NCBI RefSeq assembly: GCF_010726085.1
Contig: NZ_AP022560.1
Coordinates: 2,542,001 to 2,606,000 of the forward strand
Length of the DNA: 64,000 bases
Source: Mycolicibacterium moriokaense
GTDB lineage: Bacteria > Actinomycetota > Actinomycetes > Mycobacteriales > Mycobacteriaceae
Direction: 5' to 3'
The notes under the pieces are model-generated. The model saw only the letters and a list, made by a program, of their open reading frames with translations, did no database searches and was not told where the DNA came from. A program made the translations under genes and the position numbers. Positions within the stretch are counted from its first letter, which is position 1. Each line of letters begins with the position of its first letter. Shown here piece after piece: positions 22,102 to 30,811 of the stretch.

Positions 22102-22139
22102 TGACAACTGTCACATCGGCAGCACGGTTTTATAACCGT
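22102..22139. promoter_or_regulatory. Two short palindromes in the DUF732 / reductase divergent region
   Basis: TGACAACTGTCA (22102-22113) and ACGGTT-ttat-AACCGT (22124-22139) are inverted repeats. The second holds an AT-rich centre that reads TATAAA on the minus strand and could be the -10 of the DUF732 gene. No regulator is identified. Confidence 0.35.
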
Positions 22140-22189
22140 TTGCACACTATGCGTGTCGTGTTCGGCGTTGCCTGGGAAAACCTGGCAGC

Positions 22190-22216
22190 GGGAACACCCG
22201 CGCGGGGTGCACGGTT
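22190..22216 (+). promoter_or_regulatory. SigH-type promoter of the mycothiol-dependent reductase gene
   Basis: GGGAACA at 22190-22196, a 16-base spacer, then GGTT at 22213-22216. This fits the mycobacterial SigH pattern GGAAYA-N16/17-GTT. The start codon is 40 bases downstream. The M. tuberculosis orthologue Rv2466c belongs to the SigH oxidative-stress regulon, so induction by diamide or heat is expected. Confidence 0.7.
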
Positions 22217-22255
22217 GTCCAAAGAGTCGTCTGAACCACCACCGAGAGGTATTTC

Positions 22256-22879
22256 ATGCCCGAGAAGTCTGTCGCCGATTTCTGGTTCGACCCGCTGTGC
22301 CCGTGGTGCTGGATCACCTCGCGTTGGATCCTCGAGGTGGAGAAGGTGCGCGACATCGAGGTGAACTTCCACGTAATGAGCCTCGCCGTGCTCAACGAGA
22401 ACAGGGAAGACCTGCCCGAGCAGTATCGCGAAGGCCTCAAGCAGGCATGGAAGCCGGTTCGCGTGGCCATCGCCGCCGAGCAGGCGAAGGGGAACGAGAT
22501 CCTCGCGCCGCTGTACACCGCGATGGGCACGCGGATCCACAACCAGGGCTATCGGGACTTCGACCAAGATTTCGAGAAAGTGATCAAGGAGTCCCTCGAG
22601 GAGGTCGGGCTGCCCGCCGAGCTCGCCGAGGCGGCCAACACCGACAAGTACGACGAGGCGTTGCGCAACAGCCACCACCAGGGCATGGATGCCGTCGGCG
22701 AGGACGTCGGCACCCCGACGATCCACGTCAACGGGGTCGCCTTCTTCGGCCCGGTGCTGTCGAAGATTCCGCGCGGGGAAGAGGCGGGCAAGCTGTGGGA
22801 TGCCTCGGTGACGTTCGCGTCCTATCCGCACTTCTGGGAGCTCAAGCGCACCCGCACCGAGCCACCTGTATTCGACTGA
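22256..22879 (+). CDS. Mycothiol-dependent DsbA-fold reductase (Rv2466c type)
   Basis: 207 aa. It is a thioredoxin/DsbA fold without signal peptide, hence cytoplasmic. The active site is C15-P-W-C18 ([10 protein letters not shown]), and the cis-Pro loop is GTPTIHVNG. In M. tuberculosis Rv2466c is a mycothiol-dependent oxidoreductase that also activates nitro prodrugs. A SigH-type promoter lies upstream (22190-22216). The first 60 residues, including the [12 protein letters not shown] helix, are typical of the family. Confidence 0.92.
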   Translation: MPEKSVADFWFDPLCPWCWITSRWILEVEKVRDIEVNFHVMSLAVLNENREDLPEQYREGLKQAWKPVRVAIAAEQAKGNEILAPLYTAMGTRIHNQGYRDFDQDFEKVIKESLEEVGLPAELAEAANTDKYDEALRNSHHQGMDAVGEDVGTPTIHVNGVAFFGPVLSKIPRGEEAGKLWDASVTFASYPHFWELKRTRTEPPVFD

Positions 22880-22921
22880 CTTCGTCGACCGTGCACTGAC
22901 GGGTCCTGCCGCTCTGCGAGA

Positions 22922-23410
22922 ATGACCGCCATGCGCGTCTACCTGGGAGCCGACCACGCGGGCTTCGAGTTCAAGCAGCGAATCATCGAGCACCTGAAGT
23001 CGAAGGGCCACGAACCCGTCGACTGTGGCGCGTACACGTACGACGCCGACGACGACTACCCGGCGTTCTGCATTGCCGCCGCGGAGAAAACCGTCGCCGA
23101 CCCCGACAGCCTCGGCATCGTGCTCGGCGGCTCGGGCAACGGTGAGCAGATCGCGGCCAACAAGGTGCCCGGTGTGCGGTGCGCGTTGGCCTGGAGCGTC
23201 GAGACGGCGAAACTCGCGCGCGAACACAACAACGCACAGGTGATCGGCATCGGCGGGCGCATGCACACCGAGGAGCAGATGCTCGAGATCGTCGACGCGT
23301 TCCTGTCCACGCCGTGGTCGAAAGCCGAACGCCACCAACGGCGTATCGACATCCTGTCTGAGTACGAGCGCACGCACATCGCGCCGCCGGTGCCCGGCGC
23401 CCCGAGCTAG
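22922..23410 (+). CDS. rpiB: Ribose-5-phosphate isomerase B
   Basis: 162 aa using ATG 22922 (MTAMRV), which equals the M. tuberculosis protein length; ATG 22931 is possible. It interconverts ribose-5-phosphate and ribulose-5-phosphate in the pentose phosphate pathway. GADHAGFE is at 9-16 and GGSGNGEQ at 69-76; Glu75 takes the catalytic base role, as in the actinobacterial subclass, where other RpiB enzymes use Cys. The nei gene starts two bases after its stop. Confidence 0.93.
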   Translation: MTAMRVYLGADHAGFEFKQRIIEHLKSKGHEPVDCGAYTYDADDDYPAFCIAAAEKTVADPDSLGIVLGGSGNGEQIAANKVPGVRCALAWSVETAKLAREHNNAQVIGIGGRMHTEEQMLEIVDAFLSTPWSKAERHQRRIDILSEYERTHIAPPVPGAPS

Positions 23411-23412
23411 GG

Positions 23413-24207
23413 ATGCCCGAAGGGCACACACTGCACCGGCTGGCCCGGCTGCATCAGCGTCGTTTCGGGCGTGCACCGGTCCTGGTGTCCAGCCCGCAGG
23501 AACGATTCGCCGAAGGCGCCGCTGCGGTCAACGGCCGCATCCTGAAGAAGGCCGACGCCTGGGGTAAGCATCTGTTCCACCACTACGAGGGCGGCCGCGT
23601 CGTACACGTGCATCTCGGGTTGTACGGCACGTTCACCGAATTTCACCTTCCGCCACCCTTGCCCGTCGGACAGGTGCGCATGCGGATGATCGGCGCCGAG
23701 TACGGGACCGACCTGCGCGGCCCGACGGTGTGTGAGGTGATCACCGAGCCCGAGATCGGCGATATCGTGGCCCGGCTCGGTCCTGACCCGTTGCGCCGCG
23801 ACGCCGACGGCTCGCTGGCGTGGGAGCGAATTCGTAAGTCCCGCAGGGCTATCGGCGCACTGCTGATGGATCAGACGGTGATCGCCGGTGTCGGCAACGT
23901 GTACCGCAACGAGTTGCTCTTCCGGCACGGTATCGACCCCTACCGGCCGGGTACGTCCATCGACGAGGACGAGTTCAAGGCGATGTGGACCGATCTCGTC
24001 GAGCTGATGAAGGTCGGTCTGCGGCGGGGAAAGATCATCGTCGTCCGGCCCGAGGACGATCACGGGCCGCCGTCATATGCGCCCGGGCGGCCGCGGACCT
24101 ACGTGTACCGGCGGGCCGGCGAACCATGTCGGGTGTGCGGTACCGAGATCCGCACCGCGGTGTTGGAGGGACGCAACCTGTTCTGGTGTCCGACCTGTCA
24201 GAAATGA
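23413..24207 (+). CDS. nei: Fpg/Nei family DNA glycosylase / AP lyase
   Basis: 264 aa. Pro2 and Glu3 (MPEGHTLHR) form the catalytic N-terminus, KKADAWGKHL carries the conserved Lys, and the helix-two-turn-helix IAGVGNVYRNELLF is intact. A zinc finger CRVCG...FWCPTCQ closes the protein. It excises oxidised pyrimidines and nicks the abasic site. It corresponds to Rv2464c (Nei1) and probably shares a transcript with rpiB. Confidence 0.93.
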   Translation: MPEGHTLHRLARLHQRRFGRAPVLVSSPQERFAEGAAAVNGRILKKADAWGKHLFHHYEGGRVVHVHLGLYGTFTEFHLPPPLPVGQVRMRMIGAEYGTDLRGPTVCEVITEPEIGDIVARLGPDPLRRDADGSLAWERIRKSRRAIGALLMDQTVIAGVGNVYRNELLFRHGIDPYRPGTSIDEDEFKAMWTDLVELMKVGLRRGKIIVVRPEDDHGPPSYAPGRPRTYVYRRAGEPCRVCGTEIRTAVLEGRNLFWCPTCQK

Positions 24208-24210
24208 GTT

Positions 24211-24270
24211 GTTGACTCTGCGCTCAGGGCGTTGATTCGGCCGAAAAGTGTGCCTGCACGCAGAGTCAAC
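24211..24270. repeat. Palindrome H2 between nei and the DUF1542-like gene
   Basis: GTTGACTCTGCG (24211-24222) and CGCAGAGTCAAC (24259-24270) are perfectly complementary with a 36-base loop. The loop contains GATTCGGCCGA (24234-24244), the same core as in H1 and H3. It sits in the gap between convergent genes, so a bidirectional terminator role is possible. Confidence 0.75.
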
Positions 24271-24284
24271 GAGGATCGCGAGGC

Positions 24285-25046
24285 TCAGAAGCCGCCGAAA
24301 TCGCCGCCGAAGTCTCCGCCCCAGTCGCCGCCACTCCAGTCGCCGCCGGTGTCGCCTCCGTAGTCACCGCCGAAGTCCTGGCCCTGATCGAACCCCTGGT
24401 CGTATCCCTGTGCGAAGCCCTGGTCGTATCCGCTGCCGTGCATGCCGGAGAACAGCGCGTCGAACAGCAGCACCGATCCGACGCCCCACGCACCCGCGAC
24501 CAGCGCCGGCTTCCACCACGGCTCCGAGTACCAGCCCGCGGGGACCGGCCGGCCGGCCACGCGACCGCCGGGGTAGTAGTTCGGGGTGCGCTCCGACGGG
24601 GTCGGCGACGCCTCGATCTCGCGGCCGTCGAAGTTGACCCGCCGGTCCTCGGTCACCGTGCCCGCGGCGCGCTGGCCTGCCAGCGTTTCCAGTTCCGGTC
24701 CAGGGTCCATGCCCATCGCGACGCGGGCGGCGCGGACGTAGTACAGGCCCTCGAGTGCGCTCTCCTTTGCGAGCAGCGCCTGCTTGGCGGTGGTCGCTTG
24801 CTCGATCTGCGAACCCGCGGCGGTGTACCGCTCGGACGCGTCGGCCAGCGCCTGCTTGGACGCGTCGTCGCTGCCGGTCAGGTTGATCACCTGGCCGCCG
24901 AGACGTTCGATCACACGACGAGCGTCCGCCTTCGCGTCTTCGAGTGAGGCGGCGTTGCGTCGATCGGAGGCCTTCATCGCCCCGTACACGACCACGCCGA
25001 GCGCCACGACCACCAGGACAACCAGGACGAGCAGCACGCCGTTCAT
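24285..25046 (-). CDS. Membrane-anchored protein with Gly/Asp/Gln repeats (DUF1542-like)
   Basis: 253 aa. An N-terminal helix (residues ~3-23) anchors it. A helical segment (~28-120) with many Ala, Asp and Lys is followed by a second hydrophobic stretch (~184-197). The C-terminus has repeats GYDQGF/DQGQDFGGD and GGDWGGDFGGD. I recognise the general DUF1542 layout of actinobacteria but no enzyme motif. The repeated acidic/aromatic tail may be disordered and could bind cations or other proteins. Convergent with nei. Confidence 0.7.
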   Translation of the reverse strand: MNGVLLVLVVLVVVALGVVVYGAMKASDRRNAASLEDAKADARRVIERLGGQVINLTGSDDASKQALADASERYTAAGSQIEQATTAKQALLAKESALEGLYYVRAARVAMGMDPGPELETLAGQRAAGTVTEDRRVNFDGREIEASPTPSERTPNYYPGGRVAGRPVPAGWYSEPWWKPALVAGAWGVGSVLLFDALFSGMHGSGYDQGFAQGYDQGFDQGQDFGGDYGGDTGGDWSGGDWGGDFGGDFGGF

Positions 25047-25109
25047 GGCGCCCAGCCTACCGAGAGGAAAGTCCGCGACCAGTGCCGCGATTACGCCGTG
25101 AGCAGAGGC

Positions 25110-26222
25110 CTACAGCGCGAGGATTTCGCGGAGGTGCCAGGCGATGTCGCCATCGGCGCTCTTGTCGGGATGGCTGAAGTACTCCGTGTGCGCCGACCCG
25201 CGCTTGAATCGTTCGGGCTCATTGCCGGTGATTTCGATGTCGCGGATTCCGGCTCCGAACAACGGAGCCAACGCTCCGCCGAACCAGTCGCCGCGACGGC
25301 TGCCGCGAACCACCGGAAACCACAAGTTCGTCCAGCGGGTGGCCGCGAAGGGCTCGTCGTTGCATTCGGCGAGGACGCCGCGGCGCAGCAGCCCTTCGAA
25401 CAGCTCACGTCGGTGTGTGCTGTCGGAAGCTTTCAATCCGCTCAGCAGCGGCGCCCGCGTCAACAGGAGGTCCGCGTACACCAACGGTGCGCCGAGTGTG
25501 ACGAAATCGGTTATGCCCCAGGGCCTGTGCGAACGCGACAGCATCAGCGCGTCATAGGCGATGAAGGCGCCGACGCCGTGGGCCACCAGGACGATTCGCG
25601 TGTAGCCATCCTCATGGAGGTCGCGCAGCAGGTTCGCCAGGCCGCCGCGGATGGCCCGTCGCGCGGCATATGAGTGTGGCGACGGTTCCAGGTAGCGGGC
25701 GGAGTCGACGAGAGGTGCGGTCTTTTTGTTCACCACCGCACGCGCGAGCATTCGGTAGAGGCCGAACCAGAAGATCAGCACGACCGCGCTGGTGACCAAA
25801 CCGATGATCCACACCGGAACATCGGAATTCAGTGCATACCCGGCGACGAACAGCACGGGGATCACCGACAGCATCACCAGCACGGTCGTCCACACCAGGC
25901 GCCAGACTCCGAGTAGGGCATCGGGGACATTGCTCGGTCGACGTACGAACAACCGCAACGCTGTCGGCGCAACGCCGGCGTATTTGCCTGCGGTCATCAG
26001 GAATGGCCAGTGATATTCGAAGAATTCAACCTGCCGAGGGCCGACGTATCGGCGCGCCTCGTAGGTCTCGGCGACCACCGTCGGCCGCGGGCGGTGGTCC
26101 CACTGATCGTCGTGCGGATGCAGTGCAGTCCGCACGAAGTCGTCGAACGTTTCCATCGGACGCTTCTCAGCCATCCCGTGGACGACCACCACGGCTGTGC
26201 GCACTTGTTCCTCGGCTGCCAT
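25110..26222 (-). CDS. Membrane protein with a degenerate alpha/beta-hydrolase fold
   Basis: 370 aa from ATG 26222 with a good site AAGGTGA just upstream. It opens with an alpha/beta-hydrolase-like strand and oxyanion motif (AVVVVHGMAEKRP). Two hydrophobic helices (~112-130, ~138-157) follow. The nucleophile elbow region reads RIVLVAHGVGAFIAYDAL, so the serine of the usual GHSxG is replaced by glycine. A conserved-looking C-terminal block (SAHTEYFSHPD) may hold the late His. It is probably a non-hydrolytic or divergent member; function unknown. M. tuberculosis has lipP at the equivalent place, but this protein is unrelated in sequence. Confidence 0.7.
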   Translation of the reverse strand: MAAEEQVRTAVVVVHGMAEKRPMETFDDFVRTALHPHDDQWDHRPRPTVVAETYEARRYVGPRQVEFFEYHWPFLMTAGKYAGVAPTALRLFVRRPSNVPDALLGVWRLVWTTVLVMLSVIPVLFVAGYALNSDVPVWIIGLVTSAVVLIFWFGLYRMLARAVVNKKTAPLVDSARYLEPSPHSYAARRAIRGGLANLLRDLHEDGYTRIVLVAHGVGAFIAYDALMLSRSHRPWGITDFVTLGAPLVYADLLLTRAPLLSGLKASDSTHRRELFEGLLRRGVLAECNDEPFAATRWTNLWFPVVRGSRRGDWFGGALAPLFGAGIRDIEITGNEPERFKRGSAHTEYFSHPDKSADGDIAWHLREILAL

Positions 26223-26357
26223 GTCACCTTTCGGAATGTCGTGCCGCGACGGGCGTCCGCTGCATTCTCAACCACATCGCGCACCCGTGCCTGACATCTC
26301 GGAAAGGCGCCGCGTGACGCGCCCGGCGAGTTCCGGACGGCACCGTAACAGCCACCG

Positions 26358-26400
26358 AAAAGAAACGCCCCGGTGATCGAACACACGTTCACCGAGGCGG
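26358..26400 (-). terminator. Intrinsic terminator of tRNA-Gly
   Basis: On the minus strand, arms 26399-26389 and 26376-26366 (CGCCTCGGTGA / TCACCGGGGCG, one mismatch that can pair as G-U) form a strong hairpin. It is followed by TTTCTTTT. This stem plus T-tract starts 5 bases after the tRNA CCA end. It is the only classical intrinsic terminator I found in the window. Confidence 0.8.
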
Positions 26401-26404
26401 TCAT

Positions 26405-26478
26405 TGGAGCGGGCGACGGGAATCGAACCCGCGTAGCTAGTTTGGAAGACTAGGGCTCTACCATTGAGCTACGCCCGC
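26405..26478 (-). tRNA. tRNA-Gly (anticodon TCC)
   Basis: On the minus strand the sequence begins GCGGGCGTAGCTCAATGG and ends with the paired acceptor CGCCCGC, discriminator T and an encoded CCA. The anticodon loop CTTCCAA gives TCC. D, anticodon and T arms (GGTTCGATTCC) all fold. The same tRNA lies upstream of tig in M. tuberculosis. Confidence 0.95.
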
Positions 26479-26595
26479 GTATGTTGCACCAGGCACTGTA
26501 CCGGCGCCGACGGAATCAAATCCAATTAAGGGCATCGCGTGTCCAGGCCGTAGTATCTCGCGTGGTCGTTCTGCGTTCGGAGGCGGCCATCGGCG

Positions 26596-26669
26596 CGGGG
26601 TGTAGCGCAGCTTGGTAGCGCATCCGCTTTGGGAGCGGAAGGCCGCAGGTTCAAATCCTGTCACCCCGA
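26596..26669 (+). tRNA. tRNA-Pro (anticodon TGG)
   Basis: CGGGGTG at the 5' end pairs with CACCCCG, with discriminator A at 26669. The anticodon loop in CGCTTTGGGAGCG gives TGG, and the T loop GGTTCAAATCC is present. CCA is not encoded, unlike the neighbouring tRNA-Gly. It lies 40 bases upstream of tig on the same strand. Confidence 0.95.
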
Positions 26670-26709
26670 CTGCACCCGTCCATAGACCAGAACAACAAGG
26701 AGCACGATC

Positions 26710-28110
26710 GTGAAGAGCACCGTCGAGAAGTTGAGCCCGACCAGGGTTCGCATCAACGTGGAGGTGCCCTTCACCGAGCTCGAGCCCGAGTTCGATCGCG
26801 CCTTCAAGCAGTTGGCCAGCCAGGTGCGGCTGCCCGGCTTCCGGCCCGGCAAGGCGCCGCGCAAGCTGCTCGAGGCCCGCTTCGGCCGCGAGGCGATGCT
26901 GGACCAGGTCGTCAGCGACGCCCTTCCCGGTCGCTACAGCGAGGCGGTCACCAGCTCGGATCTCCGTCCGATCGGTCAGCCCGAGATCGAGGTCACCAAG
27001 AAGGAGTACGGCCAGGATCTCGAGTTCACCGCCGAGGTCGACGTGCGGCCCGATCTCGAACTCCCTGATCTCGATGCGCTCGAGATCACAGTCGACGCCA
27101 TCGAGGTCACCGGCGAAGAGGTCGACGCCGAACTCGAGTCCCTGCGCGCGCGCTTCGGCACGCTGACCGGTGTGGACCGCCCGGCCCAGAACGGCGACTT
27201 CGTCTCGATCGACCTGTCGGCCACCGTCGACGGCAAGGAGATCCCCGAAGCCAACACCGAGGGCCTTTCGCACGAGGTCGGGTCCGGCCAGCTGATCGAC
27301 GGCCTCGACGAGGCGATCGTCGGCCTCAAGGAGGGGGAGACCCGCGTCTTCACCACCAAGCTCGTCGCGGGTGAGCACGCCGGCGAAGACGCTCAGGTGA
27401 CCGTCACCGTCAAGTCGGTCAAGGAGCGCGAGCTGCCCGAGCCCGACGACGAATTTGCGCAACTGGCAAGCGAATTCGACACCATCGAGGAGCTGAAGAA
27501 CAGCCTCACCGAGCAGGTGAAGCGGCTCAAGCGCGTACAGCAGGCCGAGCTGATCCGGGACAAGGTGCTGGAGACGCTGCTCGAGCAGGTCGAGGTGCCG
27601 CTGCCCGAGAACATCGTGCAGGCGCAGGTCGACGAGGCGCTGCACAACGCGATCCACGGCCTGGACCACGACGAGGAGCGGTTCGCGGAGGCGCTCGAGG
27701 CGCAGGGCAGCAGCCGGGAGAAGTTCGACGAGGAGAACCGCGCCAACGCTGAGAAGGCCGTCAAGACCCAGCTGCTGGTGGACGCGATCGCCGACAAGCT
27801 CGACATCCAGGTCGGCCAGAACGACATCACCCAGCGGCTGATCCTGATGTCGCAGCAGTACGGCATGGAGCCCCAGCAGCTGCTTGCTGCGCTGCAGGAG
27901 AACAACCAGCTGGCTGCGTTGTTCGCCGACGTGCGCCGTGGGCTGGCTGTGGCGGAGATCGTCGAGAACGCCACCGTCACCGACTCGAATGGTGAAGTGG
28001 TGGACACCTCGGAGTTCTTCTCGCGGACGGGTCCGGCGACGGCTGCTCCTGAAACGGACGAGGCACCGGCCGATGAAGCCTCCGACGAGGAAACCGCCGA
28101 CGCCGAGTGA
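26710..28110 (+). CDS. tig: Trigger factor, ribosome-associated chaperone / prolyl isomerase
   Basis: 466 aa from GTG 26710 with AAGGAGC at 26697-26703. The N-terminal ribosome-binding domain has [10 protein letters not shown] (~40-49). A FKBP-type isomerase domain spans ~155-240 ([31 protein letters not shown]), and the helical chaperone arms fill ~250-430. The acidic tail ([16 protein letters not shown]) is a mycobacterial feature. It binds nascent chains at the exit tunnel. The gene order tig-clpP1-clpP2-clpX joins folding and degradation. Confidence 0.96.
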   Translation: MKSTVEKLSPTRVRINVEVPFTELEPEFDRAFKQLASQVRLPGFRPGKAPRKLLEARFGREAMLDQVVSDALPGRYSEAVTSSDLRPIGQPEIEVTKKEYGQDLEFTAEVDVRPDLELPDLDALEITVDAIEVTGEEVDAELESLRARFGTLTGVDRPAQNGDFVSIDLSATVDGKEIPEANTEGLSHEVGSGQLIDGLDEAIVGLKEGETRVFTTKLVAGEHAGEDAQVTVTVKSVKERELPEPDDEFAQLASEFDTIEELKNSLTEQVKRLKRVQQAELIRDKVLETLLEQVEVPLPENIVQAQVDEALHNAIHGLDHDEERFAEALEAQGSSREKFDEENRANAEKAVKTQLLVDAIADKLDIQVGQNDITQRLILMSQQYGMEPQQLLAALQENNQLAALFADVRRGLAVAEIVENATVTDSNGEVVDTSEFFSRTGPATAAPETDEAPADEASDEETADAE

Positions 28111-28144
28111 CGCTGTGAGCGAAAGCGCTCCCTCTAGGGAGTGC
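28111..28144 (+). promoter_or_regulatory. Palindrome CGCT-N3-AGCG and hairpin ahead of clpP1
   Basis: CGCTGTGAGCG (28111-28121) is a perfect inverted repeat with a 3-base centre and directly follows the tig stop. ClgR, the known activator of actinobacterial clp genes, binds GCG-rich inverted sites, so this may be its operator (inference). An 8-bp hairpin follows (28125-28132 with 28137-28144, loop TCTA) that could attenuate tig read-through. Confidence 0.4.
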
Positions 28145-28208
28145 GCGCCGGTGCTGGTTGGTTAGTGTCGGTGAGTGTTAGGCCTTGAAAGAAAGCAGGT
28201 ATCCAGTC

Positions 28209-28820
28209 GTGACTGACATGCGTGGTGCATCGCCCGGTCTCAACCTCGTCGACTCTGTCTACGAGCGGTTGCTGTCGGAGCGCATCATCTTCCTGGGATC
28301 ACAGGTCGACGACGACATCGCCAACAGGCTGTGCGCGCAGATTCTGCTGCTGTCCGCCGAAGACCCCAGCAAGGACATCCACCTCTACATCAACTCGCCG
28401 GGCGGCTCGATCAGCGCAGGCATGGCGATCTACGACACGATGGTTCTCGCGCCGTGCGATATCGCCACCTACGCGATGGGCATGGCCGCGTCGATGGGCG
28501 AGTTCCTGCTCGCCGCGGGCACCAAGGGCAAGCGCTATGCCCTGCCGCACGCGCGGATCCTGATGCACCAGCCGCTGGGCGGTGTCACCGGCTCTGCCGC
28601 CGACATCGCGATCCAGGCCGAGCAGTTCGCGGTCATCAAGAAGGAGATGTTCCGACTGAACGCCGAGTTCACCGGGCAGACCATCGAGCGGATCGAGGCC
28701 GACTCCGACCGCGACCGCTGGTTCACCGCGCAGGAAGCCCTCGAATACGGATTCGTCGACCACATCATCACCAGCGCCAGCGTCAACGGCTCAGGACCAG
28801 GAGCAGGACTAGACAAATGA
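28209..28820 (+). CDS. clpP1: ATP-dependent Clp protease proteolytic subunit 1
   Basis: 203 aa from GTG 28209, matching the M. tuberculosis start VTDMR; the purine-rich AAAGAAAGCAGG lies upstream. Catalytic Ser is in [12 protein letters not shown], His in ILMHQPLGG and Asp in the DSDRDRWF block. Mycobacterial ClpP1 assembles with ClpP2 into a mixed tetradecamer that is essential and works with ClpX or ClpC1. The stop overlaps the clpP2 start (ATGA). Confidence 0.96.
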   Translation: MTDMRGASPGLNLVDSVYERLLSERIIFLGSQVDDDIANRLCAQILLLSAEDPSKDIHLYINSPGGSISAGMAIYDTMVLAPCDIATYAMGMAASMGEFLLAAGTKGKRYALPHARILMHQPLGGVTGSAADIAIQAEQFAVIKKEMFRLNAEFTGQTIERIEADSDRDRWFTAQEALEYGFVDHIITSASVNGSGPGAGLDK

Positions 28821-29476
28821 CCGACCGCTTGCATCCCCAGACTGACCCCCGCCTGGCGCCCCAGGCCCGCTACATCCTGCCGTCGTTCATCGAGCACTCG
28901 AGCTTCGGCGTCAAGGAGTCCAACCCGTACAACAAGCTCTTCGAGGAGCGCATCATCTTCCTCGGAGTGCAGGTCGACGACGCGTCGGCGAATGACATCA
29001 TGGCCCAGCTCCTGGTGCTCGAGTCGCTCGATCCGGACCGCGACATCACCATGTACATCAACTCGCCGGGTGGCTCGTTCACGTCGCTGATGGCCATTTA
29101 CGACACCATGCAGTACGTCCGCGCGGACATCCAGACCGTCTGCCTCGGGCAGGCTGCGTCGGCCGCCGCGGTGCTGCTGGCCGCCGGAACGCCCGGCAAG
29201 CGGCTCGCGCTGCCGAACGCCCGCATCCTGATCCACCAGCCCGCGCTGTCCGGCGTCATCCAGGGCCAATTCTCCGACCTGGAGATCCAGGCCAAGGAGA
29301 TCGAGCGCATGCGCACGCTGATGGAGACGACGCTGGCGCATCACACCGGCAAGGATGCCGCGCAGATCCGCAAGGACACCGATCGCGACAAGATCCTGAC
29401 GGCCGAGGAGGCCAAGGAGTACGGCGTGATCGACACGGTGCTCGAGTACCGCAAGCTCTCCGCCCAGACCGCCTGA
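28817..29476 (+). CDS. clpP2: ATP-dependent Clp protease proteolytic subunit 2
   Basis: 219 aa from ATG 28817. Ser in [11 protein letters not shown], His in [10 protein letters not shown] and Asp in the DTDRDKIL block form the triad. ClpP2 provides the face that docks the AAA+ unfoldase. Coupled by overlap to clpP1, which fits the equal subunit ratio of the mixed complex. Confidence 0.96.
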   Translation: MTDRLHPQTDPRLAPQARYILPSFIEHSSFGVKESNPYNKLFEERIIFLGVQVDDASANDIMAQLLVLESLDPDRDITMYINSPGGSFTSLMAIYDTMQYVRADIQTVCLGQAASAAAVLLAAGTPGKRLALPNARILIHQPALSGVIQGQFSDLEIQAKEIERMRTLMETTLAHHTGKDAAQIRKDTDRDKILTAEEAKEYGVIDTVLEYRKLSAQTA

Positions 29477-29579
29477 CCTGACCGTTGCCTTGATCGGCAA
29501 TGCATCCAAAACCGCGTCTCCGCGGCCGCCGTGCATGGCAAGCTGTCGAAACCGACGAGCACGGTGACAAGGGAGGGTC

Positions 29580-29915
29580 ATGAAGGTGGGTCTTCGGCTT
29601 GGCGTCGCGGCGCTGGCATTGGCCGGCGGCGTATTGGGGCTGGGATCGACGGCGATCAGTAGCGCTCAACCGCCACCACCGCCGCCGCCCCCACCACAGC
29701 CCTGCCCGTACGGGATGTACTGGGACGTCTACACCCTCCAATGCGTCCCGGTCGATGCGACCGTCTACGTCAACCCGCCGAACCCGGTGGTCGGACCCGC
29801 AGGCCCAGTCGGCGTCGGTGGGGTCGTCGGGCCCGTGGGGCCAGGTCCTGTGGGCCCCGGTCCGGTAGGCCCGGGTCCGGCGGGGCCGGGACCCGCAGGC
29901 CCCGGTCGTCGCTAG
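29580..29915 (+). CDS. Secreted Pro/Gly-rich small protein
   Basis: 111 aa with AGGGAGG just upstream of ATG 29580. A signal peptide (~1-29, ending ISSAQ) is followed by a run of nine prolines. A short segment with two cysteines (QPCPYGMYWDVYTLQCVPVD) could form a disulphide. The last ~45 residues are GPVGPGPVGPGPAGP repeats. It looks like an exported, mostly unstructured cell-wall or surface protein. Convergent with mmuM, with overlapping stops. Confidence 0.75.
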   Translation: MKVGLRLGVAALALAGGVLGLGSTAISSAQPPPPPPPPPQPCPYGMYWDVYTLQCVPVDATVYVNPPNPVVGPAGPVGVGGVVGPVGPGPVGPGPVGPGPAGPGPAGPGRR

Positions 29916-30811
29916 GGGACGTTAGGCGACGTCACCGTCGCTGCCAGAGCGGCGATGTCGGAGGGCCCAACCCGGCAACATCCACCCACGATGCACGCAC
30001 CGGCGGCCACCCACTGCGGTGCAAGGTGGGCTGACCATTTCGAGTCTCCGACCCATGTTCGACGGGGCCCGTCCCAGGTCTCACCACTGTTGGGGTAGAC
30101 GATGACTGGCTTGCCGGTGACCGTACGAGCGATCTCGACGGCCGTCAGCACGTCGTCGGGTGCGCAGCAATTCACGCCCACGGCAACGATTTCCGGTACA
30201 TCGGCGGCGACGGCGAAGGCGTCGGTCAGCGGTTGCCCGGCGCGAGTCGTCAGCCCGTCGATGGTGTAGGACAGCCATGCCGGTGTCTTGCACTCGTGGA
30301 TCAGGCCGACCAGCGCCTCGGCCTCGTCGGCGTCGGGCACGGTCTCGACGGCGAGTATGTCCGGGCCGGCGTCGACGAGCACTTCCAACCGAGGTCGGTG
30401 CCAGGCGGCCAGCTGTGCGACCGACAGGCCGTATCGGCCGACGTACTCCTCGCCGTTGGCCAGTGCCGCACCGTACGGCCCAACCGACGCGGCGACGTAG
30501 CGATGCCCGCCGCTCTCGTCACGGGCGGTCTTTGCCAGCTCGACGCTGCGCTGGAGTAGGCGTGTGGCGTGCGCCCTGTCGATTCCGCGTGCAGCGAAAC
30601 CGTCGAAGGAGGCCTGATAGCTCGCCGTCGTGGCAAACGCGGCACCGGCGCGGAAAAAAGCGCTGTGCACAGCAACGATCTCGTCTGGTGCGTCGATCAG
30701 CAGTCGGGCCGACCACAGGTCGTCCGAGAGGTCGTGGCCGCGGGTCTCGAGCGCGGTGGCCAGCCCGCCGTCACCGATGAGCACGGTATCGTTGGGCAGG
30801 GCGAAGACCAC
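29912..30811 (-). CDS. mmuM: Homocysteine S-methyltransferase
   Basis: 299 aa. The zinc ligands are present: Cys in VGVNCCAP (~206-212) and the Cys pair in IVGGCCRVGPSDI (~280). The N-terminus LIGDGGLATALE and the barrel motif QASFDGF fit the MmuM family. It methylates homocysteine using S-methylmethionine (or AdoMet) to give methionine. Located between clpP2 and clpX as in M. tuberculosis (Rv2458). Confidence 0.92.
   Translation of the reverse strand: MVFALPNDTVLIGDGGLATALETRGHDLSDDLWSARLLIDAPDEIVAVHSAFFRAGAAFATTASYQASFDGFAARGIDRAHATRLLQRSVELAKTARDESGGHRYVAASVGPYGAALANGEEYVGRYGLSVAQLAAWHRPRLEVLVDAGPDILAVETVPDADEAEALVGLIHECKTPAWLSYTIDGLTTRAGQPLTDAFAVAADVPEIVAVGVNCCAPDDVLTAVEIARTVTGKPVIVYPNSGETWDGPRRTWVGDSKWSAHLAPQWVAAGACIVGGCCRVGPSDIAALAATVTSPNVP

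Noticed and set aside
22101..22136. Sigma-70 promoter TTGACA...TATAAC ahead of the reductase gene
   Set aside because: The spacer is 24 bases, too long; the SigH-type pair at 22190-22216 fits much better.
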